64,000 nt of DNA. Source: Ceratodon purpureus. Its lineage: Eukaryota; Streptophyta; Bryopsida; Pseudoditrichales; Ditrichaceae. The first letter of the stretch is position 1. Each line of letters starts with the position of its first letter. A program made the translations under genes and the position numbers. Below, piece by piece: positions 11,695 through 24,376 of this stretch. The notes under the pieces are model-generated. The model was given only the letters and a program-made list of their open reading frames with translations. It ran no database searches and had not been told where the DNA came from. The DNA is taken from contig CM026426.1 of assembly GCA_014871385.1 (NCBI GenBank), positions 110,394,457 to 110,458,456 on the forward strand. Direction: 5' to 3'.

Positions 11695-13830
11695 ATGGAG
11701 GTAGACCAAGGTAGTGGAGGTGGTCACAGAATTTTTGGAGATAATCAAGCTGTTAATTTTGCTGCCTTCATCGAGTCCTTGAGGGCTATAGATGAGAGTA
11801 TTGGTCAGAAGCTTGCCCCTTCCAGACAATTTATGGCATCTTTGGCAACATCAGAAGTACGACATCTGAAGCAAGTAGTGGCGATGAGCAACTTAACAAT
11901 GTGTCCCAAGTTGAAGAAATATCTGGTGGAGGTCATGTTGGAGTCCAAGGCAATGGTCAAGTAGCATCGGTTGCTATTGGGAGAGCTTCTACTGGTAGTA
12001 TGAAGGAACGAAAGTTCATTATGCCAAAGAAGTTTGATGGAAACAAATCCAAGTTTCGAGGATTCTTGCAACAAGTTGGTTTGTTTCTACGCCTTCATCC
12101 TTCTTGTTCTCCAGATGATGCCACTCAAATCGCTTTTATTGGTACACTATTGTCAGGCAGTGCCATCTCCTGGTTTGCACCATTGTTAGAGAAGGATTCC
12201 CTGTTGCTACGCAATATGACACAATTCTTGGCTCATTTCAATGCTGCATTTGGAGATAGTGACAGAGACAAAGATACAAAACTTGCGTCAAGGGTCGCGC
12301 TCTAGGGCAATCTATGTAGTAAAGTTCCAACACATTACATGTGATTTTGATTGGAATGATAAGGCCTTTATCAACCATTTTCGGTATGGGTTGAAGGATG
12401 ATGTCAAGGACTTATTAATCACCATGCCAAGAGTTGAGACTTTGCAAGGGTTCATTACTCAAGCTATTATCTGTGATAATCGACTATTTGAGAGGCGTCA
12501 GGAGAAGCACTTGGGTTGGAGAAGCACAAATTATGATACAGTTTCATCTCCTTTACGGGCTTTAAAGAACCATGCATTAGGTCTTGAACCCATGCAAATT
12601 GATGCAGTACGGTACAAAGGACCCTTAACACAGGAAGAGGGGCACAGACGTCGCCGAGATGGTTTATGCTACTATTGTGCTAGTTCGAAGCATAGACTAC
12701 TGGATTGTCCAATCAAGCCAAAGGGTTTAGAGGCTAGAAGTGCAACCTCAATAGAAGTTGGAAGGACGGAAAACGGAGATGTCCGGTCAAAGTAGGGACC
12801 ATGCGACTGAACACTTCCAATTCCAAACCAATTGAGAAAGGTCTTTTTCTATCTCCAGATCCTACACCTTGTTTCACCTTTCATATACATATCAAGGCAT
12901 CAGAGTGTGAGTTTTTAGTGAAGCTCTTTTAGACACCGGAGCTTCTACATGTTTTATGGATAAAGATTTCACAATAAAATATGGTTTTGTACTTCTAGAG
13001 AAGATTCATCCTGCACCTGTAGAAGTCATTGATGGAAGACCATTTCCTATCATCAAGAAATGTGGTTGAGGAAACAAAACCATTACAAGTGAATCTAGGA
13101 GATCAAGCATCATATATTGTTTTCTTTATTGTTTTCAATGTCCTGCAAACCCAATTGTCCTGGGCCTTCTATGGTTTGAGCTATATAATCCGGATATTGA
13201 TTGCCTCCACGAAGAATCTCCTTTAAGTGCAAGGGTCGTAAGATGAAAGAACATTCAGCCTATATTTCTTGGAGCTAGAGCATTTATACGTGCAGCAAAG
13301 AAGAATGTAACATTTGCGGTCTACGCTATATCAATGGGTACATTACAAGAGAAGGGAACACAAGAGATTCCTATCCAATATTAAGATTTCAAGGACGTTT
13401 TTTAGAAGAAGAATGCTGACATATTATCAGAGCATCGGCCATATGATTGTACTATTGAGCTACACGAAGGAGCACCACCTCCATTTGGGCCTATTTACAA
13501 CCTTTCTCAAACAGAATTAGCAGCACTAGGTGAGTATATATATGAAATTCTATCTAAAAACTTCATTTGGCATTCTAAATCACGTGCCAGAACACCTATT
13601 TTGTTTGTGAAGAAGAAGGATGGGTCATTACGAATGTGTGTGGATTATAGTGTGCTCAAGAAAGTCACAAAGAAGAACTGATATCCCTTACCATTCATTT
13701 CAGGGCTCTTGGAACAATTTGGGAGCGCCAAGGTCTTTACCAAAATTAATTTGAGAGGCGCTTATAACCTTCTTCGCATTAAAGAAGGAGATGAATGGAA
13801 GACAACTTTTTGTACAAGGTATGGCCACTG
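11695..13830 (+). mobile_element. Degenerate Ty3/gypsy retrotransposon fragment (gag-protease-RT)
   Basis: The gag ORF begins at ATG 11695 and shifts frame near 11,901-11,964 and again near 12,241-12,305. Its core carries the retrotransposon gag pattern (KKFDGNKSKFRGFL, then SGSAISWFAPLL). A CX2CX4HX4C zinc knuckle (CYYCASSKHRLLDC) lies at about 12,666-12,710. A protease active site, DTGAS, is at about 12,935-12,952. Reverse transcriptase is recognisable from FVKKKDGSLRMCVDY (about 13,600) through [12 protein letters not shown] (about 13,745-13,790), with an in-frame stop before YPLPF. Homology ends at about 13,830, before the YxDD box, so RNase H and integrase are missing. No LTRs were recognised. 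It is an old, inactive plant fragment. Confidence 0.85.
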
Positions 13831-14656
13831 TGCTTCATGTGCTGACTTTGCTTAATGGTGTGATTTCTCTATACCTTGGCAACTCCAAACTCCTAGGCTT
13901 CCATACTGTTCCACAAACCAACAGAAGTGCCTCTCAAGTACATGTTGTCACCAAGAAGAACAAAGTTAAAACCCACTGGCGGAGGTGAAGTAAGCGACCC
14001 TTGAAGAATGACCGGAAGCATCAACAAACAGATTAGAGAACATCATCAGGAATTTGAGATTTCAGTATGTTTGTCGTTAAACACTAATTCCACACATTAC
14101 ACGTGTATTTAGAAGTGTCATTATGGTACGGAAGTGACATTCATTAATACGATGTTAATGTAGTGTATTTACAATGGTTATGAAAAAAACAGGTTACATG
14201 CTCCTCTACTAAAATCCTAAACCCTAAACCCTCTGAACCAACAATATGGACCCTTGAAATTAAGCCTATGGACCCAACATTAAACCTACGGCCAGAACCC
14301 CAATCTACGGGAAAATAACTAAACATATGGACACAAACATACGACATGTCGATAAGGAACCAAGCATTTATACAAAATCATGTACGCTGTGGACTAAAAA
14401 CTGAACTTGTGGACCAGAAAGCAGCCAAAGGACAGAAAACAAAAGCTCTGGAAGAAAACTCGAAATTCATGGACAAGAACATGCACATTTTTATCAAAGA
14501 AGAACCTGCTGCTTGACTCCACGGCTTCGGGACAGGAGGTCGACTCCTTGTAACTGCAGGTACTACATCAGTCCCTAGTTTCATCAAGCCAACTGCACTC
14601 CACCACTTCTCATGCATTTCTTCCTTGCAGTCCACCTCACAAGACATACTCCAATT
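13831..14656. other. Non-coding DNA, no gene recognised
   Basis: A telomere-like stretch CCTAAACCCTAAACCCT is at about 14,215-14,232. From 14,230 to 14,480 the word TATGGAC or its variants recurs irregularly. Short ORFs have no recognisable features. Confidence 0.5.
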
Positions 14657-15945
14657 CTAGAAGTGCGCCCTGGAGCAGAGTTCATGGTAAGCATGCTTGC
14701 AAGAAGCAAGCTTCACAGCCCAAATTGGTCCAAACCCTAACCCACAGAAACTGCACTTTTCTAAGGGTACCCATTCTGTTGAGTCAGGGACTTCCCAAGC
14801 TAAGTAAGGATCAGGTGCTATAGATCGAAACAAAGGCGATCCAAACTCTAATCGGCCCAACAGCAACTTGATGGTTTCCTCGTTACGGACACATTTTGCT
14901 AGATCGGCCTCGACCTTCGCCACTTTCGCACAAACTCTTGATTTGCTTTCTCTCACTCTACGGTGTTCTACCTCTGCATCTGCCGCTAAACCCTGGAATA
15001 TTTCGACACGACTTTGTGCCAACTGTATCACCTTCCTCACAAAAACTAACACCGGGTCATCCTCTGAGATGGGAGACAAACTATCACTGCTAGATGCTAG
15101 GTTATACTCATGCGTAAACAGATCAAGCTTCTCCTTAGCATCTTCTAATTTCTGAAAACAAAACTCCATCTGCGACCTTGCACGACACTCAACTATGACA
15201 TAATCGTCTCGCGCTTTTGTATGTAGGAGCAACAGATTCGCCAGCTTTCCACGCTCCTTGCCAGCGTACAATTAGTACGCCTTCCATTGCTCCAAAACCT
15301 CAGCCGCGGGAGGAGCTCCTCCAAGAACTTCTAAACCTTGGCGGTCACAGATACTACCTAGCCCTTGCCATTGCTGAACTTTGATTGAGTGGATCCGCCA
15401 TCTTCTAGCGGCAAATCATCCATTTCTTCACCGCAATCTTCACTTGCACGCCCTTGTTTCCTCAACTTCATGCGCCGCCTACGCTGCTTTCAACTGGTCC
15501 ACTCAGCATAAGCCGCCCAATTCACTTTCTTGTGCTTCTTCTTCTCCAAGTAAAAACCTTGAGCCATCCCCTTCGTGATCAACCCTTTGGACAAGAAGCC
15601 GCTCTTCTGGTGCACCACCATCCACATGCGCTCAATTTGCTTGATCAGCTCCTCATCATTCACGCACATGTAACGGTGCCCATTCTTGTTAATCGTGGGT
15701 CCCTGAAAACCCTCCAACTCCGCCTCGCTAACATCCCCTATAGTGAGCAACTTCAAGTTTGGACCTTCAGTGCTCAAGCCATACTTCGAGGCAAAATCGC
15801 TCCGGCTGTAGGACCTTGTGCTCGAAAGTGGAAACAACTTTGGAGCCTCAGAGTACACTGGAGTACTGAAGCCTGTTCTACCACGGAGCGCCTGCGATGC
15901 TTCTACCTTCACCTTGCACTGCCTTGCCATTGCTAATGCCGCCAT
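14657..15945 (-). pseudogene. Broken gene for a protein with a RING/PHD-like C-terminal Cys-His tail
   Basis: Two minus-strand ORFs, 15945-15490 and 15271-14657, are separated by in-frame stops (TGA at 15490, TAG within the linker, TAA just before 15271). Reading across the first stop continues a basic, coding-looking segment, so they are probably one decayed gene. The upstream part has the segments CVNDEELIKQIERMW and GMAQGFYLEKKKHKK. The downstream part has long helical, coiled-coil-like stretches and ends in CSFCGLGFGPIW...CKHAYHELC, a CxxC...CxHxxxxxC arrangement that resembles half of a RING or PHD finger. No precise family is recognised. It is arranged head-to-head with the methyltransferase-like pseudogene, about 330 bp apart. 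Confidence 0.5.
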
Positions 15946-16275
15946 GATCAGCTACCTTCTCCAAAAATTCTTTCAGCATCAACGGTCCGTTAGGAACACA
16001 ATCATTCCGCAGGACTACAACGCGTTGAAATCGAACAAGACAAAGCTCCAGCCAAACCCGTGACGCGCCACCAAACCCTAAATCCCACACAGAAACCCTA
16101 ACCTCTAAGTCGTCCGATGGGAGTGAGATCAACGGCCAGCACTGAGTTCGATGAGATCTGCCACGTCACCAGACCATGAATAGTGGACTTTGTACAGTGT
16201 ACAGTTTGCCACTTTTGGTCCACCGTAGTGTGCATTCTCCCCTTTTTGGACCATAACAATGTAGTTTCATTTTGC

Positions 16276-18731
16276 AGCTAGAGGAGGCCTTCTCTCGCGA
16301 GTTTGATGACATCTATAAGACTGAGAACCTTGTCATCAAGTGGAAGTCTTTCCCGCGTGCCTTGCGGCCCGACGCATATGTGGAGAGTTGACGTATTCTC
16401 TTGTAGGAGAAGGCATTCCCTACATTCCTCGGTTCTTGCGCAGATAAGGCTTTCGATAAGAAGGCTGATTTTTCCAAATTTCCAGGAGCTGCAGATGCTG
16501 TCAAGCGTGTGACATACCGGTATGATAATTATAATACCTGTCATTGCAATTCACTTACTTTTTTGATCAATTGATTTACCGAGTGTTTTTCTAATTTTTT
16601 GCACTTGAACTTGATTAGGTATTTCAAGAGAGAGCTCCTTCCAAAAGGTGCAATCGACCTTGAGAAGCTCCCAAAGTACTTTCTTGCGTGAATTCAGAAA
16701 GGCTCTGACCAGTGTGTCTATCCTCCTCAGTAGTTGAAGTGGTTCAAATTTCAGCACCTTGAAGCTGGTTGTTGGTATCTGGATTGCATTCGTGGTTACG
16801 TTATTGAGTCAGAAGCGGAGCTGAAATTTGAACTTGATGGAGGATCGGCGGCTATCAAGGATTCCGGGGACGGTTCAAATGAGGCTGGAGGCCTACAAGA
16901 TCAATCATTCACACCTCCACCAAAGAGAGGGAGAGGGCAGCGTCTGCGATCTCTGGGTTCGAAGTCCCAGGCCTCACAAGATACTCGTGCGGAGTCTTCC
17001 GCACTAGGGAAGGAGACACCCAACGCGTCTCCAACTACGGACGTCCCACAGCCATCTTCGACCACTACGTATGCGCCTTCATCCATTAGTGCTTCCGAGA
17101 TCACCAGAAGTCTCATTGAGCATAGGAAGGCCAAACACTTTCCTCAAACCACTTCTTCCGCTGGAGCTTCGATTTCCACACATGTTTCCGTCTTCAACTC
17201 ATCTGTGGATTCGTTGTTGCGGCGAAATAGGAGACTCTCTACAAGGGTGGCGACCCAGAATGGATCAAAGTTCAAGACTTCATTCGCAAGGTATGTTTCG
17301 TTCTTTGGACATTTCTTGGATACTTTCACTTCTATTAATTTTATGCTGTCTAACTTTGCTTTCTTGTTTCCTCAAGTTTGGAGCAGGCCGCCAAAACGAA
17401 GTTCCGGACCGATGCAAAGAAGAGAAACATTTGGGAGTCGACTTAATCATTGTCGACATCCCTGAGAATCTTCTCGTCCCTTTCGCTTCCGATCCCTCCA
17501 CTAGTATTCCACCTTGGAACTCTCGTGATAAGGATTATGTGTACGACATCTTCCATTTTGCAAATCGTTACTTGCAGAATGATGGTGCTCTCTGCATCAT
17601 CTACAACAATGATCAATAACTGGCTACGAAGATTCTCGAAGAAGCTAAGGCTAGTGACTTCGTGCTTTACAAGGATTGGTGGAGCTTCAATATACTCGGC
17701 CTGACTTCTCCTACAAACCTCGACAACTTCGTAATTTCATCGTAACCATTCCTTCTCTTTACTTAGTGATATCCCTTCTGCTTATTTACACTCACTTGTT
17801 TTGCTTGACTACAGACTAATCGATTCTGGATTTGCGTCTTTATTCGTGGTGGCGAGCCGCCATCTAATTTCTCCTTCCAAACGAAGAAATTCCAGATGAT
17901 ACATGGCGACGTCAACATTACCGAGAGTGATGCCATTTTCAACTTCACTAATGTGAATTCGCAGCTTAAAAATGGAGAGGTTCCGTGGAGAGGGCCAAGG
18001 GAGAAAGCCCCTAAGATTATGCAGAGTATAATTGGGGAGCTGTCCAAGCTCGGCGACATAGTCCTCGACTGGAAGGCAGGAACAGGTAACCATTCATTAC
18101 ATGATTCTGCATTTCCATTCCTCTCATTTTTTCCACAGTTTCTCACTTCTTCGCTACGCTTTGAGTTTCAGGGGCCTTCATCAAGGCTTGCTAGGCTATT
18201 GGTCGTCATATTATAGCTTTTGAGGATGACGAAGCCATATTCAACGCCATTCTCAAACCGTATATGGCTACAGCATACGCCATCGGCCCTCCTAAACATT
18301 CTAGACCGGCAGTAGGAGAGGAAGCACCACTGAAGAAAGCAAGACTCTCCAAGTGATGTAAGTCTTACTCTAGATTTTCTATCTTTTGTGCAATTTATCT
18401 TAGCATTGCTTCTATTTGCAACTCTACCTACTCGATCTAACCACTATCGATTTTCTATTGCAGAGTAGTTGCGACAACACCGCCACGTAGGCCAAGAGCC
18501 GTGTCCACTCCATCGTGGCGTCTGAATTCCAGTCCGATTCAGCCTTATATACTTCCAGACTATGCAGAGGACTTAGCACAAGCGCTTCAATCTGCTGCCC
18601 TTAGATATGTTCCTAGTCGACCAACTAGTTTTGATCCTAGGGCCCTTGTATTCGTTGATGTAGAGGCTGTAGAAGGAGATTCAGAGTCATCGAGCTCTGA
18701 GAGTGGAGGTAGCGATTGTAGCATGTCTTGA
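16276..18731 (+). pseudogene. Beta-class amino-methyltransferase-like pseudogene
   Basis: Fragments follow in order: LEEAFSREFDD (16,279 on), YFKRELLPKGAIDL (16,620 on), KWFKFQHLEAGCWYL (16,737 on), a disordered Ser/Thr-rich part, then the methyltransferase-like core. DLIIVDIPE (17,440-17,466) sits where motif IV (DPPY) belongs, followed by NDGALCIIYNND. The next exon (17,815-18,085) contains PWRGPREK and ends GDIVLDWKAGTG, matching motif I (DPFxGxG), continued across an intron (18,086-18,171) into GRHIIAFEDDEAIF. Motif IV before motif I is the permuted order of beta-class DNA N4/N6 methyltransferases. The final exon (about 18,465-18,731) is acidic and Ser-rich. At least five in-frame stops (near 16,389, 16,689, 16,732, 17,617 and 18,193) and DPPY replaced by DIPE argue that it is inactive. 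Biological target unknown. Confidence 0.6.
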
Positions 18732-20739
18732 GTTTGAAGGAGGCTTCAGTCCATCATTGTTGTCATCTGATTTGATTTGATTTCATTGGAGTTGATTACA
18801 CAATCCTTTGTCTATTCTATTGCAAACCACTTACAATATTCCTGATTCTCATTTCCATTTTATATTCGTGTATGTAAAGGACTAGAGCAGCAAGACCTTT
18901 TGGCTCTCAATTCTCATGTGTTTGAAGGGAAAACCACTTCAGTTTTGAAGTTGTTTCTTTTCTATTATTTTAACCAGAACACTAGAAAACACTAACATGA
19001 ACAATGAAATGTTACAACTGAAATACTCAAAATATATAGAATACTCTAATTACTCTCTTTATCAATCAACAACATTTCTCATTACCATAGACATGTTATC
19101 TATTCTTGGGAGAGATACAGATACCATCTCTTGGAGAAATTTTCTCTCCTTCCGGCACATCTAAGACCTGATTTCCATTGGCCCTTAGCAATGACCTCAA
19201 GTGATCTAACTCAAGGCAACTAAGTTCTCCAAGGGACGTTGTCTCCAACCTCTTGTTGTTAATTGGATTTGCAAGTGACTAAGAAGTCCTAAAAACATTC
19301 CAGTTGATGTTGAATTGATTTGCTTCATATTCGTCCTTTGGAATCCAATGGCGACCCCTGTGCGAAACGTAATCCCACCTTGCTAGCCGAAGGCATGCGT
19401 ATTCAGGACTGTTGTCAATGTCACGCTTCTAAAGCTTCGACACAACATGAGCGTTCTCGATGTCTTCAAACGTGACTACCGTCGGAGGAGTCCAAGCCTG
19501 CGTTGTACAGTACTACTACCTATATGATCCCAGGGGTCAGGCCCATCCGCCATCCGCTTAAGCAAATCCTGTAAAATCGTTTCACAAGCAACGACCTCAA
19601 GTGAATCGCCCATACCTTCAAATAACTGCCTAGCAAGTACAAGGTTAAGTCCTAACCAAATCATTGAGCTAATACAACGTCAAGCACGTGTGCTAAGGTT
19701 TATATAGATCGTTGCTTGACGCTTAAGCTAGCATTGCTCTTTATCTAAAGACCAAAAAAATTACAATGAATACAAGCACTCTGACATGGTATACATCTAG
19801 GTTTCCGCAGCTCGATTATTGTACACGAACTTTGAAATATTCCACAAAGTTTTCAGACCATTAACTTTAGCTTTTGTGAAATTTGTTTTTCCTACAATTA
19901 TCTATATAATCCTATGCAGTACTTACTGTTGTGATCTAAAAACATGATGCTGGAATACTCATATCCAGATCCAATGAGGGATTAAATCTTAAGGATTGTA
20001 TGCATGACATCATCATGACGTGAGCCCTAATTTGTGCCTCCAAAAACAAACGCAAGAAGTTTTTTCTAGAGATAACCTAGAATTCCAAAAAATTACACTC
20101 CTTTACTAAAAAAAGTAAGAAAATAATCACTTTTTAAAGTATCTTTCTACGGTCCTAGGGTCTACTTTAATTTTGAAAATTTGGCTACATGTTAATTCTC
20201 TGCTCTCCATTCTCTGCTCTCTGCTCTCCGCTCTCTGCTCTCCGCTCACATGCTAACTTTCCCCGTCTGGATGAGTAAGATGAAATTTGGTTTTAAACTT
20301 GGGTATCTTAGACATCCACCCTAGAACGTAAGACTTGTCCATCGTGAGTGCAATGTTGACACTAGATCATCACACATGTGCGAATGGAGCTCACGGTAAA
20401 ACCCTCCCAACCGAACCCACAACGGCCCAAGCAACGCATGGCACACACCTCTTTCAAAACTAAGATTCAGGAACCCCCCGCCAAAGTGAGGTGCGAAACG
20501 ACGACCTGCGCTCACCGGTCACCCCTAGGATTTACCTGCGGTCACCGGTTCCCTGCGTTAACAGCTGATGCAGCAACTGGTGACCACCGGTTACCATTCG
20601 AAATGACACTTATCTCAAGAACTGAAATGAATAACTCGCTAATGCTCCACTTATAAAATATATATGAAATCTACATGCAGAGCTATTCTCATTTAAAAAA
20701 CTAGGCAAATACATAGATGAAGTGGACAGCTCCGATTAA
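18732..20739. other. Non-coding DNA with a CTC-rich microsatellite
   Basis: No gene is seen. At 20,195-20,252 CTCTGCTCTCC-type units form a microsatellite like that at 6665-6715. Around 20,510-20,600 the word CACCGGTTACC/TCACCGGT occurs three times. Confidence 0.5.
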
Positions 20740-20951
20740 AGTTTATAAAAATTAAAAAATTAAAAATATAAGTATAACAAGAAAATAAATAAAAAAGTGG
20801 ATATTGCACAAGGTGCAAAAATATAAGTATAAAACAAAAAATATAAAAGAAGTGGATAATGCACAAGGTGCACAAAGAAGACAAAATAAAATATAATGAA
20901 TGGATGTAGAAGAGAGAGATGAAAATTGAATCAATTGATATGAACTTTAAG

Positions 20952-20999
<48 letters not shown>

Positions 21000-21880
21000 A
21001 TGTATAAACATAATAAATAAAGATAAAAGGAAAATAAAAAAAGTAGAAGATAGATTTAAGAAGATGGTATTGGATGTCTAGAGAAAGATTGAGCAAAAAA
21101 GGACAAATAAATAAATAGATAAATAAAGATAAGACCTAAAAAATATGAATGAATGGAAGAATAAAAAACTAAATGAAAATTGAATCAATAGATTAGAACT
21201 TGGGAAAAAAGAAGAAGAAAAAAAAAAAAAAAAAAAGGAAAAAAAAAAAAAAAAAAAAAAAAACAATGAAATGGGAAACTCACAAGGTGAGTAAATGGTA
21301 GATTCAGGAAGATGGTATAGGATGTCTAGAAAAACATTGAACAGTAAAGAGCAAATAATTAAATAGATAAATAAAGATAGGATCCAAAAAAAAATTAATG
21401 AATGAATGGATGAAGAAAATAGAAAATGAAAATTAAATCGATAGATTAGAAGAAGTGGGAAAAAAGAAAAAAAGAAAATAATGAAATGGAGAACTTACAA
21501 GGTGAGTAAATGGTAGATTTAGTAAGATGGTATAGGATGTGACGAAAAAGATTGAACAATAAAGGACAAATAAAAAAATAGATAAATAAAGGTAGGACCA
21601 CAAAAAGAAAAATGAATAAATGAATGAATGATTAGAACTTGGAAAGAAAACAAAAAAAACAAACAAACAAATTGAGGACGAAAAATATGGAAATGAAATA
21701 GAGAACTTACAAGGTGAGTAAAAGATAGATGTACGAAGATGGTGTAGGATGTCTAGAGAAGGATTGAACAATGAAGATCAATTAAATGAATAAATAAAGA
21801 TAGGACTCCAAAATAACATTGAAGGAATGGATGAAGAAGACAAAAATGAAAATTGACTAAGTACATTAGAACTTAAAAAA
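20740..21880 (+). repeat. A-rich tandem array of about 220-250-bp units
   Basis: Four to five imperfect units share the words GATGGTATAGGATGTCTAGA, GATTGAACAATAAAGGAC, AAATAGATAAATAAAGATAGGA and AATTGAATCAATAGATTAGA, in that order. They are separated by poly(A) tracts, the longest at about 20,950-20,997. Unit starts recur near 21,060, 21,307, 21,523 and 21,735. Phe-rich minus-strand ORFs here are artefacts of the A tracts. Confidence 0.75.
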
Positions 21881-24376
21881 AAAAATTAGTTGCGAGATGT
21901 TTGTTGACTTTGAAACACTTTTGATAATTTAATGTAATTGAATTCATATATCTATCTTTTGTAAAATGTCAGGGAGTGCACGATCAAGCCTACAAGAAAC
22001 CCCTCATGCATACCATGACCAATATACCTAGGTTTAATGTACCCAATACCATGTCTTCTATCACAAATGAACCCTTTTAAAATTCAATGATCAAGTAAGA
22101 CCCTAAACCCTACACTCAATTTACAAGTTCAATATGGACACCAAAATTCTAATTACATAGAAATTTTCATCACATTAGCACACCATATACCTCTTTCTCA
22201 TGTAATATTCATCCAAAATAAACATAAATTCTACTTAACCATAGCTCTGGGCACATAAAAAATTAAAGATACCAAGTTCTACATCTCAATCCTTGGTCGC
22301 AAGGAAGATCCACATCACAATGTTGTTCACATTGGATGCTGCAGCCTAATTATAAACAGCCAGCTTGACACCATCCACTTTGTCCAAGGAATCCCGTACA
22401 CAATGCTTGCAGCCAATCTGTCCACGTGACGCAGACGTCGTCCCATTGGCGGAGCCAGATTCGACAATGCTCGTGACCCTAAACCTATCCCTTCGTTCGA
22501 CGGCCAATGTTGACGTGGGATTAGTAGTCCCGACAGAATAAAATACTTTGGGGTACAATTGGTACAACAAGTTTTTGCCAAAAGTGACATGGGTCTAGCG
22601 TACTTTCACCCCTCCCTTATTCTATGGCATGAAGAATATGATGCAGAATATACTTCCATCGATCACCGACAAGGATTTGTCTGATTTTTAGCCAACCCCT
22701 CCTTGTTGCAGTCAGCCATTAGTAGTCGTACCGGTCAAAACTCGTGGCAGGAAGAAGGGGAATGCAATATCGTTATGCACGAAAGCTCCACCAGAACCCA
22801 TAGTGCATAGGGGCGAAGGCTCTGATCCCATATCGCTAGGAAACCTAGTGTGGATCCTTCAGGACAAGTTTCTCCTCGTCATTGTTGCACAAGGAAATGC
22901 GGATGTGGCACAAAGAACTAAGTCTATCAAACCCGGTGCACAATGCGCTAAAGGCCACCAATGGAAACATGTACAATGGATCTTTCAAAACTTTGTGCGG
23001 TTAATGTTACCGGAGCTAGAGGTGGACTGCTCCTTTGTCCAGAGTGCATTGCCCACCGCACAAGGACGCCATAAGTTCTTAATGTGGTCCTCTCTGCACC
23101 TAGTGACATTCAAGCCATGATCATATTTCCCTAATCCGTACCTTCTACAAAAGTCGTTGGCTTTGTTGCATTTAGTTTTTGATCAATTCAAGAATCTGTG
23201 TATCTGATTTTATCTCCAGCTAGGGTTACATGTGGTCTACATTTGTAACTCTTTCAATTAATTATATTTGCATCCATGACGCTTGCGGCACTTCTTTGCT
23301 ACCAATCTGTCGGCGAGGTGAATCATGAGATTTTATATGATGTTGTTCAATGTTAGAAGCATATAAACATCCAACCGCTCCCCCACGATGCATTCCTAAA
23401 ATGTAATCTCCATGCAAAATTGCAATTCATCTCATTCTGATCCGTATGATGCCAAGCTTTATTTTCAAAATTTCTACCAACGCTTCAATCCAAATGAAAA
23501 TGTAACCCAACTATTCGACTGTGCAGGGTCCTAAATTAGCTATTTTAACAGCATCAAACTCAGCTCATTCCGACATTTCACTAGTAGAAATCATGTCCTT
23601 TGAGGCATGCATAAAAATGACGTACTGTTCAGAAGGTGTCTTTTATGACATAAGAGCCCCCTGAATGTCATTAGAGCTTTTTCTGGAAAGCACTGTAGCG
23701 ACGTATTGCTATCTAGTGTACTAAGTGGATTACCGAGTAGAAATGGCATGGAGGGCTGTGAATTGGGTATCTTCTTCCCATCTTTGAATCTTTTCAATAA
23801 GTAGAGCAAGTTTAAATCTTAAATTTCAATCCAATCATGTACATTGTTGCTTTGAAGATTTGTGGTTAACTCTACAAAATTCAAAGTGTCTCTAACGTTC
23901 CTGAGGTAAGTCACTCGTGATTAATAATGGCTTAAACTTAGGTCTCTTTGTACTCTGCTCAACAACTCTAACAAGCTTGGTTTGTGTGGGTAATAGGCAG
24001 ACTGCAGGAGATTTAATGTCTACATTATAGGCTTTAATTGAAGAGCAGAGCGATTCGTTGATTGCTGGACGACAAGAACAAGAAGTACAAAATTTGAACT
24101 GCCGTCTGCGGGAATAACAAGATGAGACCTACAGGATAGGACTTGAAGCTGATCAAGTTTACTTTATTTACTTATCTTCATCTTTCAATCGAAATTTTAT
24201 CTTTTCTTCCTATCAAACTTTTAATTCTTATCTACTTGTATTTGAGAGCTCTATGATGCTTCAAGGTGCTTCAGTAATTTGCCAAATATCTCCGGTGCTT
24301 TCTTGAATGTGATATATGTTTGGGCTCTAGTGCATGGCACTGATTGCGTTAATTGTGTGTAAATTTTTAATGTGGT
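21881..24376. other. Mostly non-coding DNA, possible decayed exons
   Basis: A 105-codon plus ORF at 22,803-23,120 and a Gln/Glu-rich stretch near 24,030-24,115 (ALIEEQSDSLIAGRQEQE, then a stop) look partly coding but match nothing I can name. The rest shows nothing. Confidence 0.35.

Noticed and set aside
20693..21771. Phe-rich membrane proteins on the minus strand
   Set aside because: They are translations of poly(A) tracts and A-rich tandem repeats, with no other protein features.
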